DNA of 64,000 bases from Demequina soli (GTDB lineage: Bacteria > Actinomycetota > Actinomycetes > Actinomycetales > Demequinaceae). The translations under genes were made by a program, and so were the position numbers. Each line of letters starts with the position of its first letter. The stretch's first letter is position 1. The notes under the pieces are model-generated. The model was not told the origin of the DNA, did not search any database, and worked only from the letters and a program-made list of their open reading frames with translations. Of the stretch, positions 17,467 to 25,257 are shown in pieces. The stretch covers positions 271,642-335,641 of the forward strand of contig NZ_BBLZ01000003.1 of NCBI RefSeq assembly GCF_000971195.1, given 5' to 3'.

Positions 17467-17502
17467 CCCGGTGGGCGGAGCGCACGCGCCCCGCCCACCG
17501 GG
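17467..17502 (-). terminator. intercistronic hairpin between binding protein and permease genes
   Basis: CCCGGTGGGCGG (17467-17478) pairs with CCGCCCACCGGG (17491-17502), 12 perfect pairs with a 12-nt loop. Hairpins placed just after a binding-protein gene commonly protect its mRNA or partly stop transcription, giving more binding protein than permease. That role is inferred here. Confidence 0.6.
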
Positions 17503-17512
17503 ATGGGACTTC

Positions 17513-19090
17513 TTAGCCCTCGACGCCGAACAGCGAGAGGGTGGTGAAGCTGTTGGACGTGGAGCCCAGGTAGGCGTAGCCCTCTCGGGCGCCGATGACG
17601 CGGGTACCGTTGACGATCGGCGCGTCCCACGCGTGCTCGACCACCCACTCGTTCACCGCCTGCGCCAGCGGGCCCTGGGCGACAGGGTCCACCTCATCCT
17701 TCAGCGCATTGAGCAGCTCGGTGAGCTCCGGGTCGGTGTTGTGGAACGGATTCTGGAACGCGTTCTCGTCGTAGGTGTTGAGGAACTGACGCGCGGGCGT
17801 CGCGAGGCCGTCGACCCAGACCGCCATCGCGTACTCGCCGCCCATGATGGCCATGGCGGTGTCCGAGGCCGGGATCGGGACCCACTCCACGGTGATGCCG
17901 ATGTCGGAGAGCAGCTGTGTGACGGTCGCGTCCATGGTCGACGTGTAGATGAGGCTCGGCATGGTGACCGAGAAGCCGTCCGCGTAGCCGGCCTCGGCCA
18001 TCAGCGCCTTCGCCGCCTCGACGTCGTAGGCGTACGTGTCGTCAAGCGACGGGACGTACGACGCGGTGTCGGGGAAGGCGATCTGCTCGACGGGCGTCGC
18101 GTAGCCCTGCATGAGGGCGGTAGCGATACCGGCGCGGTCGAGCGCCATGTTGATCGCCTCACGCACTCGCTCGTCGGCGAGCGCCGGGACGATGGTGCCG
18201 TCACGGTCGAGGAACTTGAGGTTGAACAGGCCCGAGCCCGGGATCTCGGTGAGGGCGATGCCCTGCGACTCTGCCGAGTCGAGCGAGCCCTGGCCGACAT
18301 CACCGACGTTGATCTCACCGGACAGCAGCGCGTTGTCCATGGCGGTCGTGTCGGCGATCACCTTGATGGTGACGGTCTCGAACGGGTACGCGTCGGCGTT
18401 CCAGTAGTCGTCACGCTTGAGGAGCACATACTGCGAACCGGTCACGGTTGCCGCGGTGTCCAGCGTGTAGGGGCCCGAACCGAGCGGGTTGGTGACCGCG
18501 TCGGCGGCGTCGAGCGACGCGTCGTCGCCGATGACGCCCGTGATCTTGGTGAGGTTGTCGAGGAACGCCGCATCCTTGGCGGAGAAGGTGATCACGACGG
18601 TGGTGTCATCGGGAGCCTCGATGCCCGACACGAGCGCCATGGTGGCCTGGTTGGGGCCGGTCTCGGTCTGGATCTTCTGCAGCGTTGCGACCACGTCGGC
18701 CGAGGTGGCGGCAGATCCATCCGAGAAGGTGAGGTCGTCGCGCAGGGTGAGGGTGAGGGTCAACTCGTCGTCCGACCACTCCCAAGCCGTCGCGGCGGAG
18801 GGTGCCGGGAGGCCATCGGCGTCGGAGACCAGCAGGCGGTCGTAGAGCGAGGCCCAGATGTAGGCATCGGTACCCGCCGAGAGATTCACCACGTCGAAGC
18901 CCTGGGGCTCGCGCTGAATCGCGATCGAGAGCTCAGTCGGCGTGTCGACCGAGTCGGCCGGTGCCGCCGATCCCGACGACTCGGGCTCGTCCCCGGCGCT
19001 CGAGCACGCCGCCGTGGCCAGAATCGCTGCGGTGGCGAACACCGCGGCGCTGAAACGCAGCTTCTGCGAGCTGCGAGAGATGGTGCGCAT
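17513..19090 (-). CDS. ABC transporter substrate-binding lipoprotein, family 5
   Basis: This 525-residue lipoprotein has a basic start, a hydrophobic helix and lipobox TAAC with the lipidated Cys29, then an Ala/Ser/Asp-rich linker. The mature part matches the peptide-type (DppA/OppA) fold: ELSIAIQREPQGFDVVN, the LYDRLLVSDADG region, RVREAINMALDRAGIATALMQGYATP and the late VEWVPIPASDTAMAIMGGEYAMAVW. It catches the substrate outside the cell. A strong RBS (AAAGGAG) precedes the ATG at 19090. The operon is led by two overlapping LacI operators. With GH3 and uronate genes around it, the ligand is more likely an oligosaccharide or glycoside than a peptide, as known for some family 5 proteins. Confidence 0.93.
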   Translation of the reverse strand: MRTISRSSQKLRFSAAVFATAAILATAACSSAGDEPESSGSAAPADSVDTPTELSIAIQREPQGFDVVNLSAGTDAYIWASLYDRLLVSDADGLPAPSAATAWEWSDDELTLTLTLRDDLTFSDGSAATSADVVATLQKIQTETGPNQATMALVSGIEAPDDTTVVITFSAKDAAFLDNLTKITGVIGDDASLDAADAVTNPLGSGPYTLDTAATVTGSQYVLLKRDDYWNADAYPFETVTIKVIADTTAMDNALLSGEINVGDVGQGSLDSAESQGIALTEIPGSGLFNLKFLDRDGTIVPALADERVREAINMALDRAGIATALMQGYATPVEQIAFPDTASYVPSLDDTYAYDVEAAKALMAEAGYADGFSVTMPSLIYTSTMDATVTQLLSDIGITVEWVPIPASDTAMAIMGGEYAMAVWVDGLATPARQFLNTYDENAFQNPFHNTDPELTELLNALKDEVDPVAQGPLAQAVNEWVVEHAWDAPIVNGTRVIGAREGYAYLGSTSNSFTTLSLFGVEG

Positions 19091-19215
19091 CACTAACTCC
19101 TTTGTTGTCAAGTGCGACCGCGAAGCTGGCACGCGTACCTCGCCCCCCTCCGCCATGAAGGAGGAGCGCCGCTCGGGGACTCCATCGCCCCCAAGCACCC
19201 GGCTCCGACGCACCG

Positions 19216-19255
19216 ACACTAATGCATGGCAAGCGGTTTTGCCAACCGATTGCCA
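19216..19255 (-). promoter_or_regulatory. promoter with two overlapping LacI operators, ABC-GH3 operon
   Basis: On the minus strand -35 TTGGCA (19240-19245) and -10 TAGTGT (19216-19221) are 18 bp apart. Two operator copies overlap them: TGGCAAGCGGTTTTGCCA (19227-19244) and TTGCCAACCGATTGCCA (19239-19255). A further half-like CGCAACCGGTTGAA lies at 19309-19322. Binding would cover the -35 and spacer, so repression is expected. The leader to the ATG is about 120 nt with no other clear structure. Confidence 0.8.
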
Positions 19256-19373
19256 TGCGCAGAATGACCTTGGTCGAGTAACAATTCGATTACAGGGTGG
19301 AGCGCGGGCGCAACCGGTTGAATTCCGGCCTACTTGCAGGCAGCGCATCGGCCGTGTCCCCCGTCATGACGCG

Positions 19374-19418
19374 ACGAGGCCCGCAGGCCGCGCCGTCGAC
19401 GCGGCCTGCGGGCCTCGT
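19374..19418 (-). terminator. terminator of the eda-kdgK-uxuA operon, 19-bp stem
   Basis: The left arm (19374-19392, ACGAGGCCCGCAGGCCGCG) pairs perfectly with the right arm (19400-19418), with a 7-nt loop. It lies 9 bp after the uxuA stop and separates this operon from the ABC promoter. Confidence 0.85.
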
Positions 19419-19427
19419 GAGCCTACT

Positions 19428-20612
19428 TCAGGCCAGATCGCCGTCGAGCCCTCGGTTCACGGCGAGCTCCACCCCACGCACCTCGGCCAGGCCCTTCATA
19501 CGGCCGATGAGCGGGTAGCCGGGCGTGCTGTCGCGCGTGAGATCGTCGAGAAGGCGGTGACCATGGTCCGAACGGACCGAGATCCGCGGACCCTCATCGC
19601 CGCGCCGGCGCTCCTCCTTCACGAGCTCGCGCACCACGCCGACGATGTCGATGTCGCCGTCGATGTGCACCGCCTCGTGGAAGCTCTCGGGATCCTCTTC
19701 GCGGCGCGTCGAGCGCAGGTGTGAGAAGTAGATGCGATCAGCGAACCGGCGGGCCATCTCGACCACGTCGTTGTCGGCTCGCACACCATACGATCCAACA
19801 CACAGGGTGAGCCCGTTCGCGGGGCTCGGGACGGCGTCGAGCAGCCACTGCGCGTCGGCCATGGTCGAGACGACGCGCGGGATGCCGAAGAGGTCGAAAG
19901 GCGGGTCGTCCGGGTGGATCGCCATCCGGACGCCGACCTCCTCCGCGACCAGGATGATCCGCTCGAGGAAATACTTGAGGTTGCCCCGCATCGACTCGTG
20001 CGTCTGCCCGTCGTACGCGGCGAGCGCCTCGCGGAACTCCTCGACGGTGTAGGACTCCTCCGAGCCCGGCAGGCCCGCGAGCAGAGTTCGCGTGACCCGG
20101 TCTATCTCGTCGGCCGTCGCGCCGTCGAACCAGGTGCGGGCGCTCGCGACGCGCTCGGGCGTGTGGTCCGCCTCGGCGCCCGGGCGCTCCAGCACCCACA
20201 TGTCGAAGGCCGCGACGGCGTCGGCGTCGTAGCGCAGCGCCGTGCCACCGTTCGGGAGCGGCCAGTCGAGGTCCGTGCGCGTCCAGTCGAGCGCCGGCAT
20301 GAAGTTGTAGCAGATCATGTCGACGCCGCACTCGGCGAGGTTGCGGATCGTCTCGCAGTACTTGTCGATCCACCCGTCGCGCGTGTCGAGCCCGCGGCGG
20401 ATGTCCTCGTGCACGGGAACGGACTCGACGATCGACCAATACAGGCCCGCCGACTCGCACTCGGCCTGCCGCTTGCTGATCTCCTCGACCGACCACACCT
20501 CGCCGTTCGGGATGTGATGCAGCGCGGTAACCACCCCGGTCGCGTCCGTCTGCCGGACGTCGCTGAGCGTCACGGCGTCCTTGGGGCCGTACCAGCGCCA
20601 GGTCTTCTCCAT
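19428..20612 (-). CDS. uxuA: mannonate dehydratase
   Basis: The 394-residue enzyme removes water from D-mannonate to give 2-keto-3-deoxygluconate (KDG). It begins with the family hallmark MEKTWRWYGPKDAVTLSDVRQTDATGVVTALHHIP. Metal and active-site regions are visible: CYNFMPALDWTRTDL, RMAIHPDDPP, LTLCVGSYG, FSHLRSTRR and SVRSDHGHRLL. The length equals that of UxuA proteins. A GGAAGG box supports the ATG at 20612 over the one at 20627. It is the last gene of the eda-kdgK-uxuA operon, 69 bp after kdgK, and is closed by a strong terminator. Confidence 0.95.
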   Translation of the reverse strand: MEKTWRWYGPKDAVTLSDVRQTDATGVVTALHHIPNGEVWSVEEISKRQAECESAGLYWSIVESVPVHEDIRRGLDTRDGWIDKYCETIRNLAECGVDMICYNFMPALDWTRTDLDWPLPNGGTALRYDADAVAAFDMWVLERPGAEADHTPERVASARTWFDGATADEIDRVTRTLLAGLPGSEESYTVEEFREALAAYDGQTHESMRGNLKYFLERIILVAEEVGVRMAIHPDDPPFDLFGIPRVVSTMADAQWLLDAVPSPANGLTLCVGSYGVRADNDVVEMARRFADRIYFSHLRSTRREEDPESFHEAVHIDGDIDIVGVVRELVKEERRRGDEGPRISVRSDHGHRLLDDLTRDSTPGYPLIGRMKGLAEVRGVELAVNRGLDGDLA

Positions 20613-20681
20613 GGGTCTTCCTTCCAATCGCCGCGATGGCGCGGCCGTGTCGTTCGTGGTGTCAGCTGGACGATGGGGCCG

Positions 20682-21785
20682 TCAGCGGTCGACGCGGGCG
20701 CCGCCGCCGGCGGCGAGCTTGTAGACCTCGGCCTTGGTGGCCATGGTCGTGTCGCCGGGGGTGGTCATGGCCAGGGCGCCGTGGGCGGCGCCGTAGTCGA
20801 CGGCAGTCTGCAGGTCCACGCCCTCGATGAGGCCGTGGATCAGACCGCTCGCGAAGGAGTCGCCGCCGCCGACGCGGTCGAGGATCTCGAGGCCGTCGCG
20901 CTGCGTCGCGCGCACCAGTCCGGAGCGCTTGGACCAGGCCAGGGCGCCCCAGTCGTTGACCGTCGCGGAGCGCACGGTACGCATCGTCGTGGCGATGACC
21001 TGGAAGTTCGGGTAGGCCTGAGAGACCTCGTCGATCATCGCGGCGAAGCCTGCGACGTCGAGCTCGGCGAGCGACTCGTCGACACCCGGGACCTCGAAGC
21101 CCAGCGAGGCGGTGAAGTCCTCCTCGTTGCCGATCATCACGTCGACGTGCGGCGCGATCGCGCGGTTGACCTCTCGGGCCTTGTCGATGCCGCCGATGGC
21201 CTTCCACAGGCTCGGCCGGTAGTTGAGGTCGTAGGACACGACCGTGCCGTGACGATGCGCGGCCTCGACGGCGGCGATGACGGTCTCGGCGGCGGTGTCC
21301 GACAGGGCGGCGTAGATGCCGCCGGTGTGCAGCCAGCGCACGCCGAGCGTGCCGAACAGGTGGTCCCAGTCGACGTCCTGCGGGGCGAGCTGCGACGCGG
21401 CGGTGTGGCCACGATCGGACACACCCACCGCACCGCGCACGCCGAAGCCCCGCTCGGTGAAGTTCAGACCGTTGCGCACGCCCCGGCCGATGCCGTCATA
21501 CGCCTTCCACACCAGATGCGACGTGTCGACGCCACCGGCGAGGATGAGCCCCTCGACCAGGCGCCCCACCTCGTTGTCGGCCAGCGCGGTGACGATGCCG
21601 GTGCGGTAGCCGAACGCGCGCGACAGGCCCCGCGAGACGTTGTACTCGCCGCCGCCCTCCCACGCCGTGAACGACCGCGCGGTCCGGATCCGACCCTCGC
21701 CCGGATCCAGACGCAGCATCACCTCGCCCAGCGAGACCGCGTCGTACCGGCACTCCGCCGCGGGGCGAACCTCGACAACGGCCAT
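20682..21785 (-). CDS. kdgK: 2-keto-3-deoxygluconate kinase (PfkB family)
   Basis: This 367-residue sugar kinase phosphorylates KDG to KDPG. The N-terminal PfkB region reads SLGEVMLRLDPGEGRI...WEGGGEYNVSRGLSRAFG. The C-terminal signature with the anion hole and catalytic Asp is DRVGGGDSFASGLI, and ATP contacts lie around GAAHGALAMTTPGDTTMAT. It sits between eda and uxuA, one base after the eda stop, which fixes its role as the Ashwell-pathway kinase. The ATG at 21785 is chosen because the longer frame to 22016 is nonsense within the eda gene. Confidence 0.93.
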   Translation of the reverse strand: MAVVEVRPAAECRYDAVSLGEVMLRLDPGEGRIRTARSFTAWEGGGEYNVSRGLSRAFGYRTGIVTALADNEVGRLVEGLILAGGVDTSHLVWKAYDGIGRGVRNGLNFTERGFGVRGAVGVSDRGHTAASQLAPQDVDWDHLFGTLGVRWLHTGGIYAALSDTAAETVIAAVEAAHRHGTVVSYDLNYRPSLWKAIGGIDKAREVNRAIAPHVDVMIGNEEDFTASLGFEVPGVDESLAELDVAGFAAMIDEVSQAYPNFQVIATTMRTVRSATVNDWGALAWSKRSGLVRATQRDGLEILDRVGGGDSFASGLIHGLIEGVDLQTAVDYGAAHGALAMTTPGDTTMATKAEVYKLAAGGGARVDR

Positions 21786-21786
21786 G

Positions 21787-22431
21787 TCAGGCCTCCTTCC
21801 CCGTCGCCAGCGCGACGGCCTCGGCCACGAGCGCGGCCACCTTCTCGAACCGACCCGTCGACACGAGGTCGCGGGGCACCATCCACGAGCCGCCCACCGC
21901 ATGCACGCACGGCAGCGCGAGGTACTCGTGCAGGTTCGCGCGGCCGATGCCGCCCGTCGGCACGAACGACACCCCACCGAAGGGCGCCGCGAGGGCCGCG
22001 ATCGCCTTCGCACCACCCGAGGTGCCCGCCGGGAAGAACTTCAGGGTGCTCACGCCGAGCTCGAGGGCGGCCTGCACCTCGGTCGCGGTCACCGCACCCG
22101 GCAACACCGCAACACCATGCTCGCCGCAGCGCTCGATCACGGCGCGGGACAAGCCCGGCGACACCACGTAGGACGCGCCGGCCGCGACGGCACGGTCGAC
22201 CTGGTCGACGGTGAGCACGGTGCCGGCGCCGACGATCACGTCACCACGCGCTGCGATGATCTTGATCGACTCCTCCGCGGCCGGCGTGCGGAACGTCACC
22301 TCGGCCACGGGCAGCCCGCCGGCGACCAGGGCACGCGCGAGACCATCGGCGTCCGCCGCATCGTCCAGCACCACGACGGGCACCAGGCGATGCGCGCCCA
22401 ACCGCTCCATGACTTCGTTCACCTGGGACAA
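21787..22431 (-). CDS. eda: 2-keto-3-deoxy-6-phosphogluconate aldolase, TTG start
   Basis: This 214-residue class I aldolase splits KDPG to pyruvate and glyceraldehyde-3-phosphate. The catalytic Glu lies in VAEVTFRTPAAEESI, the Schiff-base Lys in STLKFFPAGTSGG, and the phosphate-binding loop in FVPTGGIG. The start is chosen at TTG (22429-22431), because AAGGAG (22438-22443) lies exactly 6 bp ahead of it. The ATG at 22473 has no RBS. It is the first gene of the operon with kdgK and uxuA and is divergent from lacI, with the operator TGGCAACCGAATGCCA 57 bp upstream. Confidence 0.92.
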   Translation of the reverse strand: MSQVNEVMERLGAHRLVPVVVLDDAADADGLARALVAGGLPVAEVTFRTPAAEESIKIIAARGDVIVGAGTVLTVDQVDRAVAAGASYVVSPGLSRAVIERCGEHGVAVLPGAVTATEVQAALELGVSTLKFFPAGTSGGAKAIAALAAPFGGVSFVPTGGIGRANLHEYLALPCVHAVGGSWMVPRDLVSTGRFEKVAALVAEAVALATGKEA

Positions 22432-22487
22432 CTTGAACTCCTTGCGACTATGCGGAGAGAGGCGCACGCCCACGCGAGGGCGGCGTA

Positions 22488-22520
22488 TGGCAACCGAATG
22501 CCAACACCGCTACGATACTA
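22488..22520 (-). promoter_or_regulatory. LacI operator and -10 box of the eda operon
   Basis: TGGCAACCGAATGCCA (22488-22503) is an operator copy. TAGTAT on the minus strand (22515-22520) would be the -10, which puts the operator over the transcription start. No good -35 was found, so an activator or an extended -10 may be needed. Confidence 0.6.
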
Positions 22521-22639
22521 CCGGCCCGCATGAAACAGTCGCCATCGCGGACCACCCGGCATCAGCATCGATTCTGACGCCGGCCAGACATGCAATCGGT
22601 AGCCCGGCGCATCGACGGGACCGCCGTTGCCGCCTTCTT

Positions 22640-22675
22640 CCAGCGTTCGCCGCGCAGCCGCGCGGCGAACGCTGG
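22640..22675. repeat. 16-bp perfect inverted repeat with 4-nt loop
   Basis: CCAGCGTTCGCCGCGC (22640-22655), loop AGCC, then GCGCGGCGAACGCTGG (22660-22675). It stands between the divergent eda and lacI promoters and runs directly into the tandem half-sites in front of lacI. It is not followed by a T-run. It could terminate stray transcription, attenuate lacI or be a protein site. Confidence 0.7.
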
Positions 22676-22692
22676 CAACCATTGGCAACCAT
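22673..22692. promoter_or_regulatory. tandem half-sites TGGCAACCAT before lacI
   Basis: The 10-mer TGGCAACCAT occurs twice head to tail (22673-22682 and 22683-22692), 28 bp before the lacI ATG. Each copy is one half of the operator seen elsewhere (TGGCAACC). This direct rather than inverted form suggests weaker or differently arranged autoregulation. Confidence 0.55.
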
Positions 22693-22720
22693 TACGATCG
22701 TGGTGACCAGGAGGATTCCC

Positions 22721-23761
22721 ATGAGCGACAGCACTGTCGACAGCGCGACCGGACGCCGCGGACGAAAGTCCGGCGCGCCCACCATCTACGACATCGCGGA
22801 GCTCGCAGGCGTCAACCCGTCGACCGTCTCCCGGGCGCTCAACCAGCCCGGACGCGTCAGCGCCGCGACCGAGGCGCGCATCCGAGCCGCTGCCGCGGAG
22901 CTCGACTTCCATATCAACCCGCTTGCGCGCGCCCTTCCGACGGGACGCACCAACACGCTCGCGGTGGTGGTCGCCGACATCACCAACCCGGTCGTGTTCG
23001 GCATCATCCGCGGCGCGGAGCGAGCGGCGAGCCGCGCGGGCTTCACGCTCATCATCGCGGAGAGCCAGGAGTCCGGCAGCCTCGAGGCGGCGACGATCGA
23101 CCGCCTCATCCCCTCGGTAGACGGCATCGTGCTCGCGACCACCCGCCTGCCCGACGACGAGATCACGCGCATCGCCGCTCGCAAGCCGCTCGTCACGATC
23201 AACCGAGCCATGGACGGCGTGATCTCCGTCGCGCCCGACGTGCGGCCCGGGATCACCCAGCTCGTCGACCACCTGCATGGGCTCGGCCACCGTACGGTCG
23301 CGTTCGTCAGCGGACCCGGCCGTTCATGGATCAGCGAGCGCCGATGGGAGGCGCTCTTGGACGCGGCGCGCGCACTCGGCATGTCCGTGTTCGAGATCGG
23401 GCCCAACAGCCCGACCATCGAGGGCGGCGTGCGAGCCTTCGAGCGTGTCGAGGCGTCGGGCGCCACCTCGGTGGTCGCCTACAACGACCTGGTCGCGCTC
23501 GGCCTCATCAAGGCGGCACGGGAGAAGGGCATCGACGTCCCTCGGGATCTCTCCGTCGCCGGATTCGACGACATCTTCGGAGCCGAGTTCATCAGCCCTC
23601 CCCTGACCACCGTGCGCGCTGACCTCCTCGGCGCCGGCGCGGTCGCGGTCCAAGAGCTGTTCCGGAAGATCGGCGTCGACGCGGCGGTTGCCGACTCGGA
23701 GGAGCTCACCACCGAGCTGGTCGCGCGCGAGTCGACCGGGCCACTGCCCACCGCTCGCTGA
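22721..23761 (+). CDS. LacI-family regulator of the uronate/glycoside regulon
   Basis: This 346-residue regulator has the LacI DNA-binding headpiece at residues 21-75 (TIYDIAELAGVNPSTVSRALNQPGRVS, hinge with NPLARALPTGRTNTLAVVVADITNP) and a periplasmic-binding-protein-like effector domain to the end. It has a strong RBS (AGGAGG) before the ATG at 22721. It lies between the eda operon and uxaC-uxuB, and operators of one type lie before all of these genes and before the ABC, MFS, glycosidase and esterase operons. It is therefore the likely master repressor. The effector is probably a pathway intermediate such as glucuronate, fructuronate or KDG (inference). Confidence 0.93.
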   Translation: MSDSTVDSATGRRGRKSGAPTIYDIAELAGVNPSTVSRALNQPGRVSAATEARIRAAAAELDFHINPLARALPTGRTNTLAVVVADITNPVVFGIIRGAERAASRAGFTLIIAESQESGSLEAATIDRLIPSVDGIVLATTRLPDDEITRIAARKPLVTINRAMDGVISVAPDVRPGITQLVDHLHGLGHRTVAFVSGPGRSWISERRWEALLDAARALGMSVFEIGPNSPTIEGGVRAFERVEASGATSVVAYNDLVALGLIKAAREKGIDVPRDLSVAGFDDIFGAEFISPPLTTVRADLLGAGAVAVQELFRKIGVDAAVADSEELTTELVARESTGPLPTAR

Positions 23762-23806
23762 CCTCGACCCCCAGAGCCGCAGAGGCATCGATCAACGCAA
23801 CCCCGG

Positions 23807-23847
23807 TTGGCAACCGATTGACAATCGGGGTGGCTTGTGGCTTTACT
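23807..23847 (+). promoter_or_regulatory. uxaC promoter with LacI operator over the -35
   Basis: Operator TTGGCAACCGATTGACAA (23807-23824) contains a consensus -35 TTGACA (23818-23823). After 18 bp, TTTACT (23842-23847) gives a -10, and six bases later comes the ATG. A bound repressor would cover the -35, and the transcript would be leaderless. Confidence 0.8.
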
Positions 23848-23853
23848 TGACCC

Positions 23854-25257
23854 ATGCCGACGAAGTCACGGCGTAGCGCCGATCGCCTCCTTCCCGCCGA
23901 CCCCGCGACTCGCGCGGTGGCGAGGGAACTCCTCGAGAGCATCGCGGACGCGCCGATCATCTCCCCCCATGGCCACGTGCCTGCAAGTTGGCTCGCGCGT
24001 GACACAGCCTTCACCGACCCCGCGAGCCTGCTCATCAGCCACGACCACTACATCACCCGACTGCTGCATGCCTCAGGCGTCCCGCTCGAGAAGCTCGGGG
24101 TCGCCGGCTCGCCGTCCGACCCCCGTGAGGTCTGGCGAGCGGTGTGCCGCCACTGGCACGCGTTCGCCGGAACGGCCTCGGACTTCTGGATGACGGACTC
24201 CCTCGAGCGCGTCTTCGGGATCACCGAGGCGCTCGACGAGGACTCGGCCGACCGTGTCTTCGACGTCATCAACGATGCGCTCGCCACGCCCGCACTGCGC
24301 CCGCGCGCGCTGTTCGACTCGTTCGGCATCGAGGTGCTCGCGACCACCGACGACGCCCTGGACCCTCTCGACGACCACACGGTGCTCGCCGCCGATCCTG
24401 GATTCGCGGGGCGGGTCGTGCCGACCTTCCGACCGGACCCGTACCTCGATCCGGCGGCACCCGATTTCACGGCACGAGTCGAGCGCCTTGTCGCGACCGG
24501 CCCGACCGCGGGTCTCACCTTCCGCGCCTACCTCGACGCGCTCAGGTCGCGCCGCGCGTACTTCGTCGACCACGGCGCGGTCTCGGCGGACCACGGTGTG
24601 GTCGAGCCCTACACGTGCGAGCTCGACGACGCGACGGCTGAGCGGCTGTTCCAGGGCGCCCTCGCCGATACGCTCGACGAGGCGTCGGCGCGCGAGTTCC
24701 GGGGCCACATGCTGTGGCGGATGGCCCAGATGAGCGTCGATGACGGCCTCGTGATGACCGTGCATGCCGGTGTCCACCGCAACCACCACACCCCGACGTT
24801 CGATCGGTTCGGCCCGGATTCCGGACACGACATTCCGATCCGGACCGAGTTCACGGCGAACCTCGCGCCGCTGCTGCGCTCCTTCGGTGCCGCCGAAGGC
24901 TTCCACCTGGTGCTCTTCACCATCGATGAGTCTGCGTACTCGCGTGAGCTCGCGCCGCTGGCCGGCTTCTACCCCAGCGTCTACGTCGGCGCGCCGTGGT
25001 GGTTCCTCGACGCGCCGGACGCGATGGCCCGCTATCGCGCGGCAGTGACCGAGACCGCGGGCTTCTACCGGACGTCCGGCTTCATCGACGACACCCGCGC
25101 ATACCTGTCGATCCCCGCCCGCCACGACGTCGCCCGCCGTGCCGACGCGTCCTTCCTCGCCCGCCTGGTGGTCGAGGGACGCGTGTCGGAGAGTGCAGCG
25201 GCGCGCATCATGCGTGACATCGTCTCCACCATCCCTCGTGAGGTCTTCAAGCTGTGA
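23854..25257 (+). CDS. uxaC: glucuronate isomerase
   Basis: The 467-residue enzyme converts D-glucuronate to D-fructuronate, the entry step of the Ashwell pathway. It belongs to the amidohydrolase-related UxaC family: IISPHGHVPASWLA with the metal-binding HxH, WMTDSLERVFGI, VLATTDDALDP, the TVHAGVHRNHH motif and FTIDESAYSRELAPLAGFYP. The length is as expected. There is no Shine-Dalgarno sequence; a -10 box 6 bp before the ATG points to a leaderless message. The stop overlaps the uxuB start by 4 bp. Together with the GUS gene it links glucuronides to central metabolism. Confidence 0.95.
   Translation: MPTKSRRSADRLLPADPATRAVARELLESIADAPIISPHGHVPASWLARDTAFTDPASLLISHDHYITRLLHASGVPLEKLGVAGSPSDPREVWRAVCRHWHAFAGTASDFWMTDSLERVFGITEALDEDSADRVFDVINDALATPALRPRALFDSFGIEVLATTDDALDPLDDHTVLAADPGFAGRVVPTFRPDPYLDPAAPDFTARVERLVATGPTAGLTFRAYLDALRSRRAYFVDHGAVSADHGVVEPYTCELDDATAERLFQGALADTLDEASAREFRGHMLWRMAQMSVDDGLVMTVHAGVHRNHHTPTFDRFGPDSGHDIPIRTEFTANLAPLLRSFGAAEGFHLVLFTIDESAYSRELAPLAGFYPSVYVGAPWWFLDAPDAMARYRAAVTETAGFYRTSGFIDDTRAYLSIPARHDVARRADASFLARLVVEGRVSESAAARIMRDIVSTIPREVFKL

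Noticed and set aside
17429..19096. 555-codon plus-strand frame opposite the binding-protein gene
   Set aside because: Shadow of the binding-protein gene, low-complexity Arg/Gly/Asp/Val composition, no family features.
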